The notes: a model not told the origin generated them from the sequence alone. A DNA stretch of 13,719 bases from Flavobacteriaceae bacterium (GCA_002690085.1 NZDM01000005.1:1990-15708); one strand, 5' to 3'. Positions 1 through 7,038 are shown, counted from the first letter of the stretch. Translations and numbers: made by a program.

Positions 1-162
1 CATTCAGGAAATGTAGCCAGAAAACTTGGATTATTGAAACGTCATCAAAATGATGCCAAAGCCGTTAAAGAGCTTGATAAAAACCTCAGGATGTTTGACC
101 AAACTGACCCTGTCAAATACGATTTTGCATTATTTGGCCTTGGCGTATTTGAAAAGTTTTAA
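1..162 (+). CDS. TIGR02757 (DUF2400) family protein, C-terminal end only
   Basis: This is an open frame running from the window edge to a TAA at 160-162, giving the last 53 residues; the start lies outside the window. The tail contains ARKLGLLKR and then DPVKYDFALFGLGVFEKF. I recognise this ending as that of the TIGR02757/DUF2400 family, proteins of about 250 residues common in Bacteroidetes. Some annotations link the family to helix-hairpin-helix DNA glycosylases; its biochemical role is not established. It is the only + strand gene in the window and converges on rnz. No strong intrinsic terminator is visible after it. The family call rests on a short fragment and is therefore moderate. Confidence 0.75.
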   Translation, partial: HSGNVARKLGLLKRHQNDAKAVKELDKNLRMFDQTDPVKYDFALFGLGVFEKF

Positions 163-373
163 AAAATTTATAGACTTGTACAACTGATTGTCCTATATCG
201 TTAGTATCTCCAGAGAATTGGAAATAAAAAAAGGAGTTTTACAGACATTGACCATTCTTTTTATCACATTTTTAATAAGTAAAATTTTAATTAGATATAT
301 TTAAATAGAAGATTATAAACTCTGTTTTTTAAACCTGCTTTGGCTTTTGAATAAAAAAGGCTTGAGAATTTTC
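163..373. other. A/T-rich convergent intergenic region
   Basis: These 211 bases separate the stop of the TIGR02757 gene from the stop of rnz. The region is very A/T-rich with several A and T runs, for example an A-run ending near 232 and T-runs near 258-264 and 325-330. I found no open frame with a credible product, no G/C-rich hairpin followed by a T-tract on either strand, and no repeat. Transcripts from both sides presumably end here, but by a signal I cannot point to. Confidence 0.5.
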
Positions 374-1279
374 TTAAATATGAAATATTTTACCGTCTTT
401 GGCTAGGGCTACTTGTTTAAAAACGGTCATCGCTTCATTTTTGAAAGGTTCTAAATCCTTGTATCTCGATGAATAATGCCCTAAGATGAGCCGTCCTACC
501 CTTGCTTTATTTGCAATAGCCGCAGCTTGTTTGGCTGTTGAATGCTTGGTTTTTGCGCACAGCGCTGCTTGGTCCTCTAGGAAAGTAGATTCGTGGTACA
601 TTACATCTACGCCTTGAATTATTGGAATAATAGCCTCAGAATAAGCCGTGTCACTACAAAACGCATAGCGTTTTGGAATGCGGCCATCAGTTGTTACTTC
701 TGTGTTTTTAATAAGAACACCGTCCTTGTTGTAAACATCAGCGCCTTGTTTTAATTTTCGGTAATAGGCAACATCAATATTTTTAGCTTCGGCATTATCA
801 ATAAGTAACTTTCTGTCAAACAGTTTTTCTTTGAATAGAAAACCATTTGTATACACTTTGTGATCGAGGGGTATGGTGTGAACTTCAACTTTATCATCTT
901 CAAATATACATTGTGAATCCTTTGCATCTAGTTCATGAAAAATCAAGTTGAAATTTGTCCAGGAATTAGATAATTTTAGTTGTAAAGTGATAATTTCTTT
1001 CAGGCCTTTAGGCCCGTAAATATTTAAGTCTACTTCTCGTTTTAACAATCGAAAGGTTGAAATCAAACCAATCAAACCAAAATAGTGATCTCCGTGCAAG
1101 TGAGAAATGAATATATGCTTGATTTGATTAAACTTTAGCTTGTGACGTCTGAGTTCAATTTGAGTCCCTTCACCACAATCAATCAGGAAATGATGCCCAC
1201 GTGTTTCTAAAACTTGCGAAGTTGTATGCGCAATAATGCGCGGGGTGGCACTGTAGCATCCAAGAATTGTTAATTTCAA
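374..1279 (-). CDS. rnz: Ribonuclease Z (tRNase Z), short form
   Basis: A metallo-beta-lactamase-fold endonuclease that cuts the 3' trailer from tRNA precursors. At 301 residues it matches the short bacterial form. The zinc ligands are all visible: motif HLHGDH at residues 60-65, His140 in PLDH, Asp210 in FCSD, and His268 in LGHYSSRY; the family motif YHESTF is at 228-233. The start codon is TTG (1277-1279): the frame has no ATG upstream before a stop, and MKLTILGCYSATPR is the normal start of the family, so a later ATG would remove the first strand. The gene is last in the pyrR-pyrB-orf110-rnz cluster, 11 bases after the stop of the 110-residue gene, and probably has no promoter of its own. 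The weak start codon may keep its translation low or couple it to the gene before it (inference). Confidence 0.95.
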   Translation of the reverse strand: MKLTILGCYSATPRIIAHTTSQVLETRGHHFLIDCGEGTQIELRRHKLKFNQIKHIFISHLHGDHYFGLIGLISTFRLLKREVDLNIYGPKGLKEIITLQLKLSNSWTNFNLIFHELDAKDSQCIFEDDKVEVHTIPLDHKVYTNGFLFKEKLFDRKLLIDNAEAKNIDVAYYRKLKQGADVYNKDGVLIKNTEVTTDGRIPKRYAFCSDTAYSEAIIPIIQGVDVMYHESTFLEDQAALCAKTKHSTAKQAAAIANKARVGRLILGHYSSRYKDLEPFKNEAMTVFKQVALAKDGKIFHI

Positions 1280-1290
1280 TTTAAAGTATT

Positions 1291-1623
1291 TTAAAATCCT
1301 AAATCGCGTTGCATTTCATCCATTTCAATGAGATCCTTGGCTTCTTGAAGTGTTGGAGCCCATATTAAGGCTTCTGGAAGCTTGTCGGGAACGGCTTTTG
1401 GAGAAACAATCACAAAAGAGCGTTTACCTTTTTGATGATGCTCAGAAATTTTTATAATTTTTTCAATAAAATCAGAAGCCGAAATCTGAAACTCTGCCAA
1501 TGAAACAATGATGTTTTTAGACTGAATGTTAGGGTATATTTTCTCAAATGTTTTGAAAAAATCTATTGTGCTGGCTTGATTTTCAAAAACCAAAGCAATG
1601 TGGTCTGTAACTTTAAATTTCAT
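1291..1623 (-). CDS. Small STAS-like protein of unknown function
   Basis: A soluble protein of 110 residues without a signal peptide, membrane segment or cysteines. Its pattern suggests alternating strands and helices: a first strand around KFKVTDHIALVFE (2-14), a helix at 18-30, a strand NIIVSLAEF (37-45), a helix at 49-63, a strand RSFVIVSP (68-75), and a C-terminal helix TLQEAKDLIEMDEMQRDL (91-108). This order, with the final 'T.QEA' helix, resembles STAS domains (anti-sigma-factor antagonist fold), but I see no clear phosphorylatable serine motif and cannot confirm the family. Its ATG directly follows the TAA of pyrB with no base between, so translation is probably coupled. As I recall, similar small proteins beside rnz in Bacteroidetes are sometimes mislabelled 'ribonuclease Z'; it has no metallo-beta-lactamase motif. 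That it is a gene is fairly sure; its function is unknown. Confidence 0.8.
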   Translation of the reverse strand: MKFKVTDHIALVFENQASTIDFFKTFEKIYPNIQSKNIIVSLAEFQISASDFIEKIIKISEHHQKGKRSFVIVSPKAVPDKLPEALIWAPTLQEAKDLIEMDEMQRDLGF

Positions 1624-2553
1624 TTAAGACTCAATTTTGGATGCCAATAAATAGGTAACTGCCATTCTTATGGCCACGCCATTTTCAACCTGATCTAAAA
1701 TAATGGCTTGTTTGGAATCTGCAACCTCGCTAGTAATTTCAACTCCGCGATTAATGGGGCCTGGATGCATAATGACAATTTCTTTTCCAATTGAATCTAA
1801 CAATTCTTTGTTGAGACCATATTGTTGAGTATACTCCCGAACACTTGGAAAATAACTGACTTCCATACGCTCATTTTGAACTCTGAGCATGTTTGCAACA
1901 TCACACCATTGGAGTGCTTTTTTCAAATCCGTCTCAACAATTACACCCAATTCCCGAATATATTTAGGGATGAGTGATTTTGGTCCACAAACCATAACTT
2001 GGGCGCCTAGAAGTTGCAAAGCAAAAATATTGGACAAAGCAACACGACTGTGAAGAATATCACCTACAATTACAACATTTTTACCTTTTATTGTTCCAAA
2101 TTTTTCTTTAATGGAGTAAGTGTCTAAGAGCGCTTGTGTTGGATGCTCATGTGCGCCATCTCCAGCATTGATAATGCGTGCATCAACATGCTGTTGTAAG
2201 AAAGCAGCAGCTCCTGGTGTTGGATGCCTCATGACAACCATGTCGACCTTCATAGATAAAATATTGTTAACCGTGTCAATAAGGGTTTCACCTTTCTTTA
2301 CTGAAGATTGTGAAGCAGAAAAATTAATGACATCGGCGGACAAGCGTTTTTGAGCAATTTCAAAAGATAATTTAGTCCTTGTTGAATTTTCAAAGAATAA
2401 ATTAGCAATGGTAATATCACGAAGGGAGGGTACCTTTTTAATAGGGCGGTTAATGATTTCTTTAAAATGGTCTGCAGTTTCAAAAATTAACTGAATGTCT
2501 TCTGCTTTCAAATATTTTATTCCTAACAAATGATCGACACTTAATGTGCTCAT
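1624..2553 (-). CDS. pyrB: Aspartate carbamoyltransferase, catalytic chain
   Basis: Catalyses carbamoyl phosphate + L-aspartate to N-carbamoyl-L-aspartate, the first committed step of pyrimidine synthesis, in the cytosol. The 309 residues match the usual catalytic chain. The carbamoyl-phosphate loop FFENSTRTKLSFE spans 53-65; SSVKKGET (83-90) carries the active-site Ser/Lys loop; VMRHPTPGAA is at 107-116, HEHPTQALLD at 135-144, LRVQNER at 223-229 and the C-terminal signature MHPGPINRG at 262-270. No pyrI regulatory chain lies next to it. Its ATG is 2 bases after the pyrR stop, and its TAA touches the ATG of the next gene, so it sits inside one operon. Regulation by pyrimidine level through PyrR or the shared promoter is an inference. 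Confidence 0.97.
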   Translation of the reverse strand: MSTLSVDHLLGIKYLKAEDIQLIFETADHFKEIINRPIKKVPSLRDITIANLFFENSTRTKLSFEIAQKRLSADVINFSASQSSVKKGETLIDTVNNILSMKVDMVVMRHPTPGAAAFLQQHVDARIINAGDGAHEHPTQALLDTYSIKEKFGTIKGKNVVIVGDILHSRVALSNIFALQLLGAQVMVCGPKSLIPKYIRELGVIVETDLKKALQWCDVANMLRVQNERMEVSYFPSVREYTQQYGLNKELLDSIGKEIVIMHPGPINRGVEITSEVADSKQAIILDQVENGVAIRMAVTYLLASKIES

Positions 2554-2555
2554 AA

Positions 2556-3095
2556 TTATTGTTTTATCAAATAAACATTGTCCTCACCGTGAGTTTCTTT
2601 CCAATTTACAATGACTTTTTCATTGTCTATAGCATCGACCTGACGTCCTCTAAAGTCGGGCTGAATGGGTAAATGTCTGCTAAACCTGCGGTCAATCAAA
2701 ATCAACAATTCAATACTGCTAGGCCGCCCATAGGCTTGAATGGCAGTAAGAGCAGCACGAATGCTGCGACCGGTGTATAAAACATCATCAACAAAAACCA
2801 CATTTCTGCCTTCAACAACACAATCCATTTCGTTTGTACTAGCTTGTAAAACCTTGTTAGAACGTCTAAAGTCATCTCTATAAAAAGTAATATCAAGACA
2901 ACCTATTTGCACGTTTGCTATGTTATAATCAGACTGTAATAAAGCTTTGAGCCTATTAGCCAAGAATTTTCCCCTAGGTTGAAGGCCTACAAGAATGGTG
3001 TTAGAGAAATCGGTGTGTTTTTCAATAAGTTGACAAGCCAATCGATGAAGGATGATGTTTACTTCTTTTTGATTCAGTAAAACTTTTTGGCTCAT
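2556..3095 (-). CDS. pyrR: PyrR: pyr operon regulator / uracil phosphoribosyltransferase
   Basis: A type I phosphoribosyltransferase fold of 179 residues, the usual PyrR length. The PRPP-binding loop VVFVDDVLYTGRSIRA is at 99-114; GLQPRGKFLA (37-46) and LIDRRFSRHLPIQPDFRGR (133-151) match the PyrR pattern rather than Upp or Hpt. In Bacillus, PyrR binds pyr mRNA when UMP is high and favours termination; it also makes UMP from uracil and PRPP. Here it is the first gene of the cluster and precedes pyrB, which supports the name. A perfect -7 element lies 24 bases upstream, leaving a leader of only about 18 bases, so a Bacillus-style attenuator in front of pyrR is not visible. Enzyme role, binding elsewhere, or a different regulatory mode all remain possible. 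Confidence 0.93.
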   Translation of the reverse strand: MSQKVLLNQKEVNIILHRLACQLIEKHTDFSNTILVGLQPRGKFLANRLKALLQSDYNIANVQIGCLDITFYRDDFRRSNKVLQASTNEMDCVVEGRNVVFVDDVLYTGRSIRAALTAIQAYGRPSSIELLILIDRRFSRHLPIQPDFRGRQVDAIDNEKVIVNWKETHGEDNVYLIKQ

Positions 3096-3118
3096 GATGT
3101 TTTCAACATATTCGAGCG

Positions 3119-3126
3119 CAAAGGTA
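3119..3126 (-). promoter_or_regulatory. Candidate -7 promoter element of the pyrR-pyrB-rnz cluster
   Basis: Read on the - strand this is TACCTTTG, a perfect match to the Bacteroidetes -7 consensus TAnnTTTG. It ends 23 bases before the pyrR ATG, so transcription would start near 3113. I find no TTG at the usual 17-23 bases further upstream, so the -33 half is missing or degenerate. The location in the only gap before the operon supports the call. Confidence 0.5.
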
Positions 3127-3204
3127 ATGGAAAAAAATTAAAATAAGTATAATTCCACATTTGGAGTCTAACGAAAAAGGAATAGACATATGATTTATTG
3201 ATCT

Positions 3205-4791
3205 CTAAAGCAGGTAATCCGTACTAATGAAATTAGATTGCTTTTCTTCTAACATTTCTTTTAAAATTTCACTGTTATAAGGATTATCTTTGGCTGCAAC
3301 AAACGTCCGAATTGAAAATGAGCGTAAGGCATCTCTAACACTCAGTGTACTAAAAGCAGAATCTTTTCTTCCAGTGAATGGAAACACGTCAGGTCCTCTT
3401 TGACAAGAACTATTTAAGTTCACCCGGCACACTAAATTGACCAAGGAATCAATAAGTGGCGCTAAAGTCTTGGTGTCTTTACCAAAAACACTCACTTGCT
3501 GACCATAATTCGACTCAGCCATATCATCTAGGGGTTTTTGAATATCACTGAATGTCATGATTGGAATGACAGGTCCAAATTGCTCCTCATGGTATACATT
3601 CATGGATTTATCTACCGGATAAATTACAGAGGGATAAATATAGTTTTCAGTTCTTTGGCCACCTTTTCGATTGAGGACTTTAGCGCCTTTTGAAATAGCA
3701 TCGTCTATTAGACCTTGAATGTAGTCAGGTTTATTTGGTTCTGGAAGTGGCGTCAGCATGGCACCTTCTTCCCAAGGATTGCCAAAATTAAGCGCATCTA
3801 CTTCTGTGCAAAATTTATCTCTGAAAGCTTCAAAAATACTCTCATGAATGTATAGTATTTTTAATGCGGTACAGCGCTGGCCATTGAATGAGAGGGTGCC
3901 TGTAATACATTCTTTAACAGCTAAATCTAAATCTGCATCTGGTAATACAATAGCAGGGTTCTTTGCCTCTAAACCGAGAACAATACGAAGTCGGTTTTTC
4001 TTTGGATGGGTGTTTTGCAATGCATTGGCTGAGTTGCTATGCCCAATAAGTGCTAAAACATCAATTTTTCCTGTTTCCATAATTGGCGAAGCCAAGGTAC
4101 GACCTCTTCCAAATAAAATATTGACAACCCCTTTCGGGAAACTGTTTTGAAAGGCTTCCATTAGTGGAGTTAAGAGCAGCACCCCGAGCTTAGCAGGCTT
4201 AAAAATGGTTGTATTTCCCATAATTAGGGCAGGTATTAACAGTGCAAAAGTCTCATTAAGTGGGTAGTTGTATGGGCCTAAGCACAATACAACTCCTAAA
4301 GGACCACGACGAATGTGAGCGTAAACTCCAGAATGCTTGTGAAACTTAGCTGAAGTTCGATCCAATTGCTTGTAGTCGTCAATGGTATCGTAAATGTAAT
4401 CGACAGTTCGGTCGAACTCTTTTTCAGAATCCTTTAAATTTTTACCTATTTCCCACATTAAATATTTGACTACTTCTGTACGTTTGGTCTTCATTTGAGT
4501 GACAAACTTTTCCATACAAGAAATGCGATCTGCAACTTTCATGGTTGGCCAGAGACCCTGGCCTTTGTTGTAGGCGATAGAGGCTGCTTCAAGGGCTTCC
4601 ATGGCTTGTTCTTTTTCTAATAAAGGAATTGAACCCAATAGCGTTGGTGCATAATCGGGAGTGGTAGAAATGGTTGAAAAAACTTCAGAAGTAGGACCAT
4701 TCCAATCTTTAAGTGCTCCACCAACTAGGTATTTTTTTTGATGAATTAGTTGCTTAATTTTGAATACGTCGGGAATCGAATGGAAATCCAT
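3205..4791 (-). CDS. gapN: NADP-dependent glyceraldehyde-3-phosphate dehydrogenase (GapN-type aldehyde dehydrogenase)
   Basis: An aldehyde dehydrogenase superfamily protein of 528 residues, somewhat longer than the usual 475-500. Family members oxidise glyceraldehyde 3-phosphate directly to 3-phosphoglycerate while making NADPH, bypassing GAPDH and phosphoglycerate kinase. Visible motifs are GPYNYPLNE (172-180, oxyanion Asn175), FKPAK (197-201, cofactor site), FNGQRCTA (302-309, nucleophile Cys307) and HEEQFGPV (401-408). QRGPDVFPF (464-472) is the feature that favours GapN over other aldehyde dehydrogenases. An oddity: the general-base motif, normally ELGGK, reads GLEAK at 273-277, so the glutamate is moved by two residues; SG.G near the C-terminus is also changed (DSAFS, 477-481). 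The gene is alone between the rpsA terminator and pyrR. The superfamily is certain; the exact substrate is likely but unproven. Confidence 0.85.
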   Translation of the reverse strand: MDFHSIPDVFKIKQLIHQKKYLVGGALKDWNGPTSEVFSTISTTPDYAPTLLGSIPLLEKEQAMEALEAASIAYNKGQGLWPTMKVADRISCMEKFVTQMKTKRTEVVKYLMWEIGKNLKDSEKEFDRTVDYIYDTIDDYKQLDRTSAKFHKHSGVYAHIRRGPLGVVLCLGPYNYPLNETFALLIPALIMGNTTIFKPAKLGVLLLTPLMEAFQNSFPKGVVNILFGRGRTLASPIMETGKIDVLALIGHSNSANALQNTHPKKNRLRIVLGLEAKNPAIVLPDADLDLAVKECITGTLSFNGQRCTALKILYIHESIFEAFRDKFCTEVDALNFGNPWEEGAMLTPLPEPNKPDYIQGLIDDAISKGAKVLNRKGGQRTENYIYPSVIYPVDKSMNVYHEEQFGPVIPIMTFSDIQKPLDDMAESNYGQQVSVFGKDTKTLAPLIDSLVNLVCRVNLNSSCQRGPDVFPFTGRKDSAFSTLSVRDALRSFSIRTFVAAKDNPYNSEILKEMLEEKQSNFISTDYLL

Positions 4792-4840
4792 GTTTGTTAA
4801 AATGATTAGTTTTTGATAAAATTAACCAACTCAATTCTTT

Positions 4841-4865
4841 ATAATTAAAAAAAAAAGTTAATTAT
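4841..4865. repeat. A/T inverted repeat upstream of the gapN-type gene
   Basis: ATAATTAA (4841-4848) and TTAATTAT (4858-4865) form a perfect 8-base inverted repeat with a 9-base A-rich spacer. It lies about 50 bases before the dehydrogenase ATG, where a promoter would be expected. It could be an operator, but in sequence this rich in A/T such repeats arise easily by chance. No perfect TAnnTTTG element is visible in this gap. Confidence 0.25.
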
Positions 4866-4893
4866 TTCTAAAATTGATAGTTTATTCATGGAA

Positions 4894-4925
4894 ATAAAAA
4901 AACCCTTCGAAAATTGAAGGGTTTT
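4894..4925 (-). terminator. Intrinsic terminator of rpsA
   Basis: On the - strand the arms AAAACCCTTC (4925-4916) and GAAGGGTTTT (4908-4899) pair perfectly over 10 bases around a 7-base middle and run straight into a T-tract (TTTTTTTATTTC, from 4902 down). The hairpin begins 22 bases after the rpsA stop codon and separates rpsA from the dehydrogenase gene. The T-tract lies on the correct side for - strand transcription. Confidence 0.88.
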
Positions 4926-4946
4926 AATGTTTATGGGTTTTAAACT

Positions 4947-6776
4947 CTATTTAGTGTCCATTTTATCCTTTAGAGCTTGAAGTGCTTCATTGGCATCACC
5001 AAGAGTTGTTTTGGATTCCGATGCAGATTTAGCAGCTTTTCTAACAACAGCTTTTACATTCTTCATTTCTTGAGCTTTAAACACTCCTGTATGAGATGCA
5101 ACAACACGCTTGAATTCTTTGCTAAATTCAATGATTACAAATTCTGCTTCCTCGCCTTTTTTCAGCTTAGAACCGTCTTCTTTTTCTAAATGTCTAGAAG
5201 GAATAAACGCGACAATATCATCGTTAAACTGAACGGTAGCCCCTTTGTCTACAATTTCAAAAACTGACGCTGTGTGCTTTGTGTTCAGCGCGAATTCATT
5301 CTCATATTTATCCCAAGGGTTGTCCTTGGTCTGTTTGTGACCTAGGCTTAATTTTCTACCTTCCACATCAAGTTCAAGAACTACCACTTCTAAATTATCA
5401 CCAATAGTACAGAATTCACTAGGGTGTTTGATTTTCTTAGTCCAAGACAAATCCGATATATAAATAAGACCATCAATACCTTCTTCCATTTCTACAAATA
5501 CACCAAAATTGGTAAAGTTTCTTACAATACCCGTATGGCGTTGACCAACAGGGAATTTTGAAGTAATATCGGTCCATGGATCTGGACTTAATTGTTTGAT
5601 TCCCAATGACATTTTACGATCTTCTTTATCAAGCGTAATAATCTGTGCCTTGACAACATCTCCTACAGTGACAAAATCTTGAGCAGATCTCAAGTGCGTA
5701 GACCATGACATTTCGGAAACATGAATGAGACCCTCAACACCTTCTGCAACTTCAACAAAAGCGCCATAATCTGCGATCACAACAACTTTTCCTTCAACTT
5801 CGTCTCCAACCTTAACTTCCTCACCAAGGGCATCCCATGGATGTTTGCTTAATTGCTTAAGTCCCAATTGAATTCTTGACTTGTCTTCATCAAAATCTAG
5901 GATTACAACGTTTAGTTTTTCATCCAACTCAACAATTTCACTTGGGTGGTTGATTCTAGACCAAGAAAGGTCTGTAATATGAACAAGACCATCGACACCA
6001 CCAAGATCCATGAAAACGCCGTAGGATGTGATGTTTTTAACCACACCTTCAAGTACTTGTCCTTTTTCAAGTTGGCTGATGATTTCTTTCTTTTGAATTT
6101 CAATGTCAGCTTCGATAAGCGCTTTGTGTGATACCACAACATTCTTAAATTCATGGTTGATTTTCACCACCTTGAATTCCATTGTCTTATTGACATATTG
6201 ATCATAATCTCTAATAGGCTTTACATCAATTTGTGAGCCTGGTAAGAATGCTTCGATACCAAAAACATCGACAATCATTCCACCTTTGGTACGACATTTG
6301 ATAAAACCATTGACAATTTCGCCTGTTTCATTAGCAGAGATGACGCGATCCCATGCTTTGATAACTCTAGCTTTTTTGTGAGATAGTATCAATTGCCCTG
6401 TCGCATCTTCACGTACATCTATTAATACCTCAACCTTATCCCCTAGAGCGAGATTCGGATTGTAACGAAACTCATTGAGTGAAATGACACCCTCGGACTT
6501 TGCCTTTATGTCTATGATAGCATCACGATCGGTCATGTGAATCACGGTACCTTCAACAACTTGATCGTCCAATGTTTCGACAAAATTTTCAGCGACTAAT
6601 TTCTCGAACTCATCGAGCTTTTCATCTGCTACAGGGTCAATGCCCTCTTCATAATTATGCCAGTTAAAATCTTTTAAAAATTGCTCTGGATTTTCTTGAG
6701 CTTCGTTAGTTGTTGTTTCAACAACAGGAGTTTCTTGATTGGTCTCCTCTGGATTTGTAGTTTGTTCTTCAGCCAT
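4947..6776 (-). CDS. rpsA: 30S ribosomal protein S1
   Basis: An mRNA-binding protein of the small ribosomal subunit, 609 residues. Six S1 (OB-fold) domains can be counted at roughly 72-135, 152-219, 238-307, 324-395, 410-481 and 497-565. Repeats 3 to 5 are the most regular, with 'YGVFMDLGGVDGLVHITDLSW' type cores ending in DLSW or EMSW. An acidic, Thr/Glu/Asn-rich extension (1-35) precedes domain 1, and a Lys/Ala-rich tail follows domain 6. The ATG at 6774-6776 has no Shine-Dalgarno sequence, as expected in Bacteroidetes. The gene has its own promoter candidate (6919-6926), a structured leader, and a strong terminator just after the stop, so it can be expressed as a single unit. The order cmk-rpsA recalls the cmk-rpsA pair of proteobacteria. 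S1 represses its own synthesis in E. coli; here this is only an inference. Confidence 0.97.
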   Translation of the reverse strand: MAEEQTTNPEETNQETPVVETTTNEAQENPEQFLKDFNWHNYEEGIDPVADEKLDEFEKLVAENFVETLDDQVVEGTVIHMTDRDAIIDIKAKSEGVISLNEFRYNPNLALGDKVEVLIDVREDATGQLILSHKKARVIKAWDRVISANETGEIVNGFIKCRTKGGMIVDVFGIEAFLPGSQIDVKPIRDYDQYVNKTMEFKVVKINHEFKNVVVSHKALIEADIEIQKKEIISQLEKGQVLEGVVKNITSYGVFMDLGGVDGLVHITDLSWSRINHPSEIVELDEKLNVVILDFDEDKSRIQLGLKQLSKHPWDALGEEVKVGDEVEGKVVVIADYGAFVEVAEGVEGLIHVSEMSWSTHLRSAQDFVTVGDVVKAQIITLDKEDRKMSLGIKQLSPDPWTDITSKFPVGQRHTGIVRNFTNFGVFVEMEEGIDGLIYISDLSWTKKIKHPSEFCTIGDNLEVVVLELDVEGRKLSLGHKQTKDNPWDKYENEFALNTKHTASVFEIVDKGATVQFNDDIVAFIPSRHLEKEDGSKLKKGEEAEFVIIEFSKEFKRVVASHTGVFKAQEMKNVKAVVRKAAKSASESKTTLGDANEALQALKDKMDTK

Positions 6777-6913
6777 TGCTGATTAAAATTTGTATTCTAT
6801 GTGTGAAGTGGGCTGGATTTAATGCAACACACATAGAAGTGTTAGTGTTTATTTTATTCTTCTCTCCAACCTTTTTTACCAAGAAGAGTGCAATAATACA
6901 ACTATTCCATAAG
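6777..6913 (-). promoter_or_regulatory. rpsA 5' leader with two predicted hairpins
   Basis: If transcription starts about 6 bases after the -7 element, the rpsA leader is about 136 bases long. Nearest the ATG, TTCTATGTGTG (6838-6828 on the - strand) pairs perfectly over 11 bases with CACACATAGAA (6805-6795) around a 22-base loop; the stem ends 18 bases before the start codon. Further upstream CTTCTT (6886-6881) can pair with GAGAAG (6864-6859), using one G-U pair. Leaders of ribosomal protein genes often carry autoregulatory structures, and this position fits translational control, but no known leader family can be assigned by eye. Confidence 0.5.
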
Positions 6914-6918
6914 TTGAA

Positions 6919-6926
6919 CAAATATA
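6919..6926 (-). promoter_or_regulatory. Candidate -7 promoter element of rpsA
   Basis: Read on the - strand this is TATATTTG, a perfect match to TAnnTTTG. It lies about 143 bases upstream of the rpsA ATG and downstream of the cmk stop. No TTG is present 17-23 bases further upstream, so the -33 element is weak or absent. An independent promoter for a very highly expressed ribosomal protein gene is plausible. Confidence 0.45.
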
Positions 6927-6991
6927 TAGCTTCATGATTTTAAGGAGTCTAGATTAAGGGCAGGAGCTGGTAATTCCAAAAGTGTAAGTTC

Positions 6992-7038
6992 AAACCCCTT
7001 AGAATTTATAATTATTGACTTTAGGGGGTTTCTTTTTT
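6992..7038 (+). terminator. Terminator-like hairpin facing the + strand, overlapping the end of cmk
   Basis: AAACCCCTTA (6992-7001) pairs with TAGGGGGTTT (7022-7031) over 10 positions, one of them a U-G pair in the + strand RNA, around a 20-base A/T-rich loop; the T-run TTTCTTTTTT follows directly. For the - strand transcript the same hairpin has a C-A mismatch and no T-tract after it, so it would be a poorer terminator of cmk. No + strand gene or promoter is evident to its left. It may act on antisense transcription or be a by-product of the Lys/Pro-coding end of cmk. Confidence 0.4.

Noticed and set aside
176..183. Palindrome TTGTACAA after the TIGR02757 gene
   Set aside because: Only 8 bases, not extended by the flanks and without a T-tract; not a terminator and too short to call an operator.
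3163..3192. GTCTA...TAGAC hairpin after the dehydrogenase gene
   Set aside because: A 5-base stem with a 12-base loop and no T-tract after it; insufficient as a terminator.
6940..7001. Stretch resembling part of a tRNA (GAGCTGGTAATTCC and AGTTCAAACCCC)
   Set aside because: No cloverleaf can be built: the supposed T-stem (GTAAG/CCCCT) does not pair, no anticodon arm is present and the acceptor arms do not match.
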